Assembly (NCBI RefSeq): GCF_032062135.1
Contig: NC_092862.1
Coordinates: forward strand, 98,769,588 to 98,833,587
DNA: 64,000 nucleotides
Origin: Pyxicephalus adspersus
Lineage: Eukaryota > Chordata > Amphibia > Anura > Pyxicephalidae
Direction of reading: 5' to 3'
The notes under the pieces were generated by a model. It was not told the DNA's origin and did not search any database. It was given only the letters and a program-made list of their open reading frames with translations. The position numbers and the translations under genes are program-made. Of this stretch, positions 59,759 to 64,000 are shown piece after piece (position 1 is the first letter of the stretch; each line of letters begins with the position of its first letter).

Positions 59759-62336
59759 TGTGAGTAATACAGCGACATGTTAGAAATGGCTTGTGACATC
59801 AGCAGAAATTTTTACATAAATTGATAGTTTTTGCAAAAGCACAATTAAATTATCAAGCTTTGTACTGACAATAAATACAATACTTTAGAAATATCTGTAC
59901 CTGTAAACTGCTATATGTAATGTTTATAATTGCCTAATTAGTATGCCTTTTTGTGCTCAAAGCAACATTTATTTATTTATGTGAAATGTATTACAGATTT
60001 AAAAAATCCTTCATTGTGCAACTTATTAGATTTATACTAACTGAAAATAAAGCACATATTGAACACATTTACTGTACTGCAAAGTAATGAAGTCCTCAGA
60101 GAAGCTCTTTGCTTGTGCAGTGTAATATTTAATCCTTCCTAATGTGCAATATTCAGTGTAGAATCTTATGTAATAAGGACACACATGGTAGTAATTTATG
60201 TACGGTAATTTTCACTTAATGTTGCAGAGTCATTTTTCTACAGCTACGTTGCGGGGAATTTACCAGTCCGTTATGAGGCTAACAAAAAAGTACATTGTTT
60301 TTACTTGGTTAATATAGATTTATTTCTATGAGATGGGAAAATAACACTTGCAGTGGCATAACTGCAGTCTCTAAATCTAAATTCAAATATAACGAAAATT
60401 ATAACAATTTTTTTTTTGCTTGACTCATAAAATGAAGGTTCTTAATGTTTGTCATTTGTTTTATATTTAATAAATGTTACATTTAAGCTAAATTATCTGT
60501 ATTATATAGTTCCAGCAACATTTATCTTACCCATACAGTTAAGGTGAACCTGTCAGTCATTTAAAAAATTTAATGGAAATGTCTAATTGTGGATACCCAA
60601 AGATGTGAACCTCATTGTGTGCATCTAAACTGGTTCATTTTGTTACCAGGGTTGTAAGTTCCCAGAAGTGCAATGAAATTATAAGAAAAACAATATAATA
60701 TATATTATATGGTCTGTAAACACCCCCCCAAAACAGTTTTATTACCTAATGATTTTGCCAGTAGATCTGTGATTTTTCCATTTGCTGTAAAAGCCAAAGC
60801 TGTTCAGTAATAGTCTCAAAAAAAAGGTTTGTGAGAAACCATATAACTGAAATGGGTGCCGAATATGGTTAGTTTTTTCTCATGTTACTTAAATCTGAAC
60901 TCTAGCCTTGCATTCAGCATTGCACAGTTGTACTTGCTTCTCTGATCTACTAAAAATGCTTACTGAAATTTCAGTGACACTGGGTCAAAAAAAAAAAAAA
61001 AAAAGATTGTATTGAATGCTAGGGACATACATGGGAGGTGTGCAATAGATGATGGTCCTGGACCCTACTCAGCCAACAGGGTCCCCAAGTTCTACACAGG
61101 CATCTACTATTGGCTACTTTTCCCCCTAATGAAAGTTGAAAAGTTTTTGTTTAGTAATTTTATTAACATGTAAGGAAAAAAAAAAACAGGATAGACAAAA
61201 TATCATCAAAGTAAAACTTCAGGTTTTTTACGTTGTTTTCAAAAGAAAAAAAAATGTATTGCTGTCAGTCCAGATTCACAATATTTCACTGCAGCAGAGC
61301 ACATAGCTGAAAAGTACCATAACATGCATTGGAGCATTGTGATGCCAATCAGAATGCAATGCAATACATCCTTCTGATTGATGTGTTGCAGTGCACCAAA
61401 ATGGACAGCAATGCAGTATAGTTTGTGGGGCTCTGCACTACAAAACAAATGATCCCAGCACCTTTTATATGCAATGACATGCTTCAGATTTCCGACACGG
61501 GTCAACACACAAGGCCTCACAAGTGTCAACCTTACACAAATGCTTGAAAAGTAAATACCAGAGTTGGGCTTTATTTCAATAGTTTATTTTTTTAAAGTCT
61601 AAAGTAAGTTAAAAGCTACATGTCCATCTAAGACTGTATTGTCCCACAGGATGACAATTCTGCTGTGTGATTTCACTCTAGAGCAAACTCTGTTGTCATC
61701 CTGTTGAAGCGGAAAAATAATGGCTTTTCCTGCTGGATCAACAGGTATTAAAACAGTATTACACAAATGAATCAGAAAAACAAAACTACCGTGTTAACGC
61801 TAGCGACAGACTGCATCAGACATTTTTTATTGTTTTGCCTAAAGTTCCACTTCACTTCAGGGAGCCAATAAGTGCACTTTTTTTTAACAAAGGAATAGAT
61901 CTGCAAGAGAATAATTCTGAAGACAGAAGTCAAGCCCCATGAAGAAAACTTAAATTAAACTACTACTATGTAATAATACTATATATAATAATATATATTA
62001 ATAATTATTAAATAACTACTACTATTTAAACTACAGACATATTAGTTTTTTTATTACCAGATTCACTTAGAAAAAGTGCTCCAAACGCTCTGTTTAAAGC
62101 CAAATGATTATAATTCAACAATTATAGTATTCTGGGATCCCATGAATGATGAATGTATATTATCTGCAACACCAAAAGGGACAATCTCATACTAGAGATA
62201 CTTGGCTTGCTGAACCATACTTGGCTTTTAAATGTCCCCTGACAAAACCATGAATCATAGGAGATAAGCTAATTATTCTAGTAGTGAAGGAACTTCCTTT
62301 CATAATGCCATAATCTGGACACAGGAACTACATCCG
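59759..62336. other. intronic sequence, nothing recognised
   Basis: AT-rich, with an A18-type run near 60987-61004 and a short ATAATAT run near 61978-62020. The minus-strand frame at 61239-61529 has no domain signal. Confidence 0.5.
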
Positions 62337-62706
62337 TTAAAGTTTTTTTTAAAGCTATAGGACCCTTAATTGGAACTTGCCCTGTGCTACTCACATATCC
62401 CAGTTCCATTGCAAGGCGCCACCATCTTCCTTCATTTCTTCTTCTTCCTTATGATTTTCAGCCATCCTGATGACATAACATGCATAGGAGTTCATTCACT
62501 GCCTGCCCACGCAAGGAAAGCTGGGATTGCTGGGCTTCCCTGGAAACCACAGCTTATCTGAGCATGTGTAACTCAGTAATATTTGAAAGCTGAACAGTGA
62601 TCAGGCAGGTAAGAACAAATATTACAGAAAGTACACAGCCTGTCTTTTTGCAGTAAGCACCTGCCTATCATGTAAATTTGACAGAGGGACTTTAGTTTTA
62701 TGTTAA
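62337..62706. repeat. TTAA-ended MITE (T2-like), fifth copy
   Basis: It starts TTAAAGTTTTTTTTAAAGCT and ends GGACTTTAGTTTTATGTTAA. It carries the core GGCGCCACCATCTTCC (62416-62431), CTGAGCATGTGTAACTCAG and GATCAGGCAGG. Both ends are present. Confidence 0.7.
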
Positions 62707-62907
62707 CAAATAGGGCATGTCTACTTTTATGTATTCATACACTATACAAATAACATTTTTGACTTACTGCACAAAGCACTTCTGAATAACTGCATAATAA
62801 AAGAAAAAGGCCTTTTAAGCTGTATTTTAAAGCCCCCTCTTTGGCAGTATATTACTCCTATTCACCTTCCAAATTTACTTCTAATCACAATTAAAAATCT
62901 CCCCCTA

Positions 62908-63554
62908 GGTAAGCGAGATTTGCCAGAAGGTAGCGGTAAGGCATGTTCCTGATGACCCGGCCTTCTTCCTGCTACACCTTCATGATTGGCCCCAGAAATC
63001 CTATAATAATTCTCTGGTGAAACACTTGGTGACAGCTGCCAAGTGTGCATTCCTAGACTATGGAAAAAATCTAACCTTCCCACACTGGGTCTGTGGATCC
63101 ATAAGGCAAACGAGATTAAGAATATGGAAGATGTTACGGCAGAGGTTTATAGCAGACAGGAAAAATTTCTTGAGACCTGGTGGCCTTGGATCATGTTTCA
63201 GGAAACAGAATATTATAAAACATTGTTGGGTCCTCTGGGGGAAGCCTAGGTTCCTTCTGTACAATGGAAGCTCTGAGATTCAGTTGACTTATGCACGTGT
63301 ACCTTGGATAAGCATTCAAAATGTACGTATGTGGTTTTTGATTGTAACAACCTTTAGTATGAATACTATGACGATCTGTGCTTACAGTTGAATGGAGGAT
63401 GCTAACACGCTTCTCTGTTCCCTCCTGTTTTCTGAAATGTACGAAATGTTATCTGTTATATGCACATTACTGTGATTATTTGTTTTGTATATTGTTTGTA
63501 CCCCCCTTTTTTTTACTTGAAAAATAAATAAAAAAGAATTGTTTAAAAAAAATA
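62908..63554 (+). mobile_element. 5'-truncated L1-type LINE (ORF2 C-terminus and 3' UTR)
   Basis: It starts abruptly inside ORF2 and encodes ADDPAFFLLH-like sequence, then LWKKSNLPTLGLWIHKANEI and KNMEDVTAEVYSRQEKFLET WWPW, the conserved L1 ORF2 C-terminus. Frameshifts are present. The 3' UTR ends with AATAAATAAA and an A run at 63545-63552. TCCCCCTA flanks the element (62900-62907 and 63555-63562), within a longer near-match AAAAATCTCCCCCTA / AAAAATATCCCCCTA, so target duplication is likely. It is a separate insertion from the L1 at 37084. Confidence 0.85.
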
Positions 63555-63562
63555 TCCCCCTA

Positions 63563-64000
63563 CATAGTTCTCCCCAGAGGTTTTTAGCCGGTTGCTCCGC
63601 CCGGCTGATTTGAATACCCCGCCCAGCTCTCGGCAGCTCTCATCCTCGGATGCACGGATCTCAGGCTGCTGTGTGTCATCCGTTCAGAGGATTGCTGCTG
63701 GAGAGGTGAGCACACACAGTTCAGCCTACATGTGAAAGAGACACAGGCAGCCCCGCCCCCATCTCATAGCACAGAGCTCGGATTACTGTTTAAAAAAAAA
63801 TGAAATGTATCCAGTGTGTATAAAGTGTGCATGTCATTCTGCATCCTCACAGCTCTGTATACAAACCTCCATATCTCCTGAACTGTATGTCACAATGACC
63901 TGTAATCTTCAGGGTGTACAGGGGACCCTCATAGATACTAGTTACTACAATTGCAGCCCCCCAGGTTCAAAGAATTTCAAGATATGGGGGTCACAAATGG
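63563..64000. other. GC-rich, CpG-containing block at the window edge, unassigned
   Basis: 63580-63780 is clearly richer in G+C and CpG than the rest of the window. It includes a hairpin, AGCCGG-(9 nt)-CCGGCT, at 63586-63606, and GCCCCGCCCCCATC (63751-63764), a GC-box-like word. The remainder to 64000 looks repeat-like but I cannot name a family. It could be part of a retroelement running off the window or a small CpG island. Confidence 0.35.

Larger units (their letters stand above)
58070..64000 (-). other. TPK1: TPK1 intron 5' of the 57923-58069 exon (partial)
   Basis: This is sequence upstream of the acceptor in gene orientation, running to the window edge. I could not find the preceding exon, which should encode the human STPDQDHTDFTKCLKML-type segment. 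The interval contains a hAT-type MITE, a TTAA-ended MITE and a 5'-truncated L1 tail. Confidence 0.75.

Noticed and set aside
1..64000. Possible bacterial or phage system, CRISPR array, operon or toxin locus
   Set aside because: There are spliced vertebrate exons, vertebrate LINE, SINE and Tc1 elements, and no dense gene packing or regularly spaced direct repeats.

Overview
This window is vertebrate nuclear DNA, most likely from a frog. It is AT-rich and holds no compact gene array, operon, phage or CRISPR. Its only host coding sequence that I can support is two internal exons of one gene on the minus strand, TPK1 (thiamin pyrophosphokinase 1). The exons lie at 58069-57923 and 17170-17059. Both have canonical AG acceptors and GT donors, and they join in phase, encoding adjacent parts of the enzyme. 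Everything else is intron: about 5.9 kb upstream of the first exon, a 40.75-kb intron between the two, and about 17 kb downstream of the second. I did not find the preceding or the terminal coding exons.

The introns are filled with transposon remains, which supply most of the recognisable structure. There are two Tc1/mariner-like elements with long inverted repeats and TA target duplications (6706-8321 and 28030-29619), both with broken transposases. There is an L1/Tx1-type LINE with a large internal deletion and a 9-bp target duplication (37084-39755), and a 5'-truncated L1-type tail (62908-63554). Two CR1-type LINE fragments, one L2-type LINE 3' end and several shorter L2-type tails are also present. 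Two tRNA-headed SINE copies lie on the minus strand, one of them nested inside a TTAA-flanked element. Other elements are a hAT-type non-autonomous element with an 8-bp target duplication, a probable solo LTR inserted in an AT repeat, a family of TTAA-ended MITEs, and a four-copy palindromic MITE family. Five AT microsatellites complete the picture.

The frog assignment rests on the mix of CR1, L2, L1/Tx1 and Tc1 elements, on MITEs with TTAAAG ends like the amphibian T2 type, and on a TPK1 sequence close to but distinct from mammals. It is an inference without a database search. None of the many 60-170-residue open frames looks like a real host gene: they run through repeats, microsatellites or the antisense of transposases.

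I looked for a previously undescribed system and did not find one. The points most worth a second look are the internally deleted L1, the solo-LTR candidate, the MITE family sharing a CCATCTTC core, the nested SINE/MITE, a degenerate tandem repeat at 46330-46790, and the unassigned blocks at 49380-51290 and 63563-64000.
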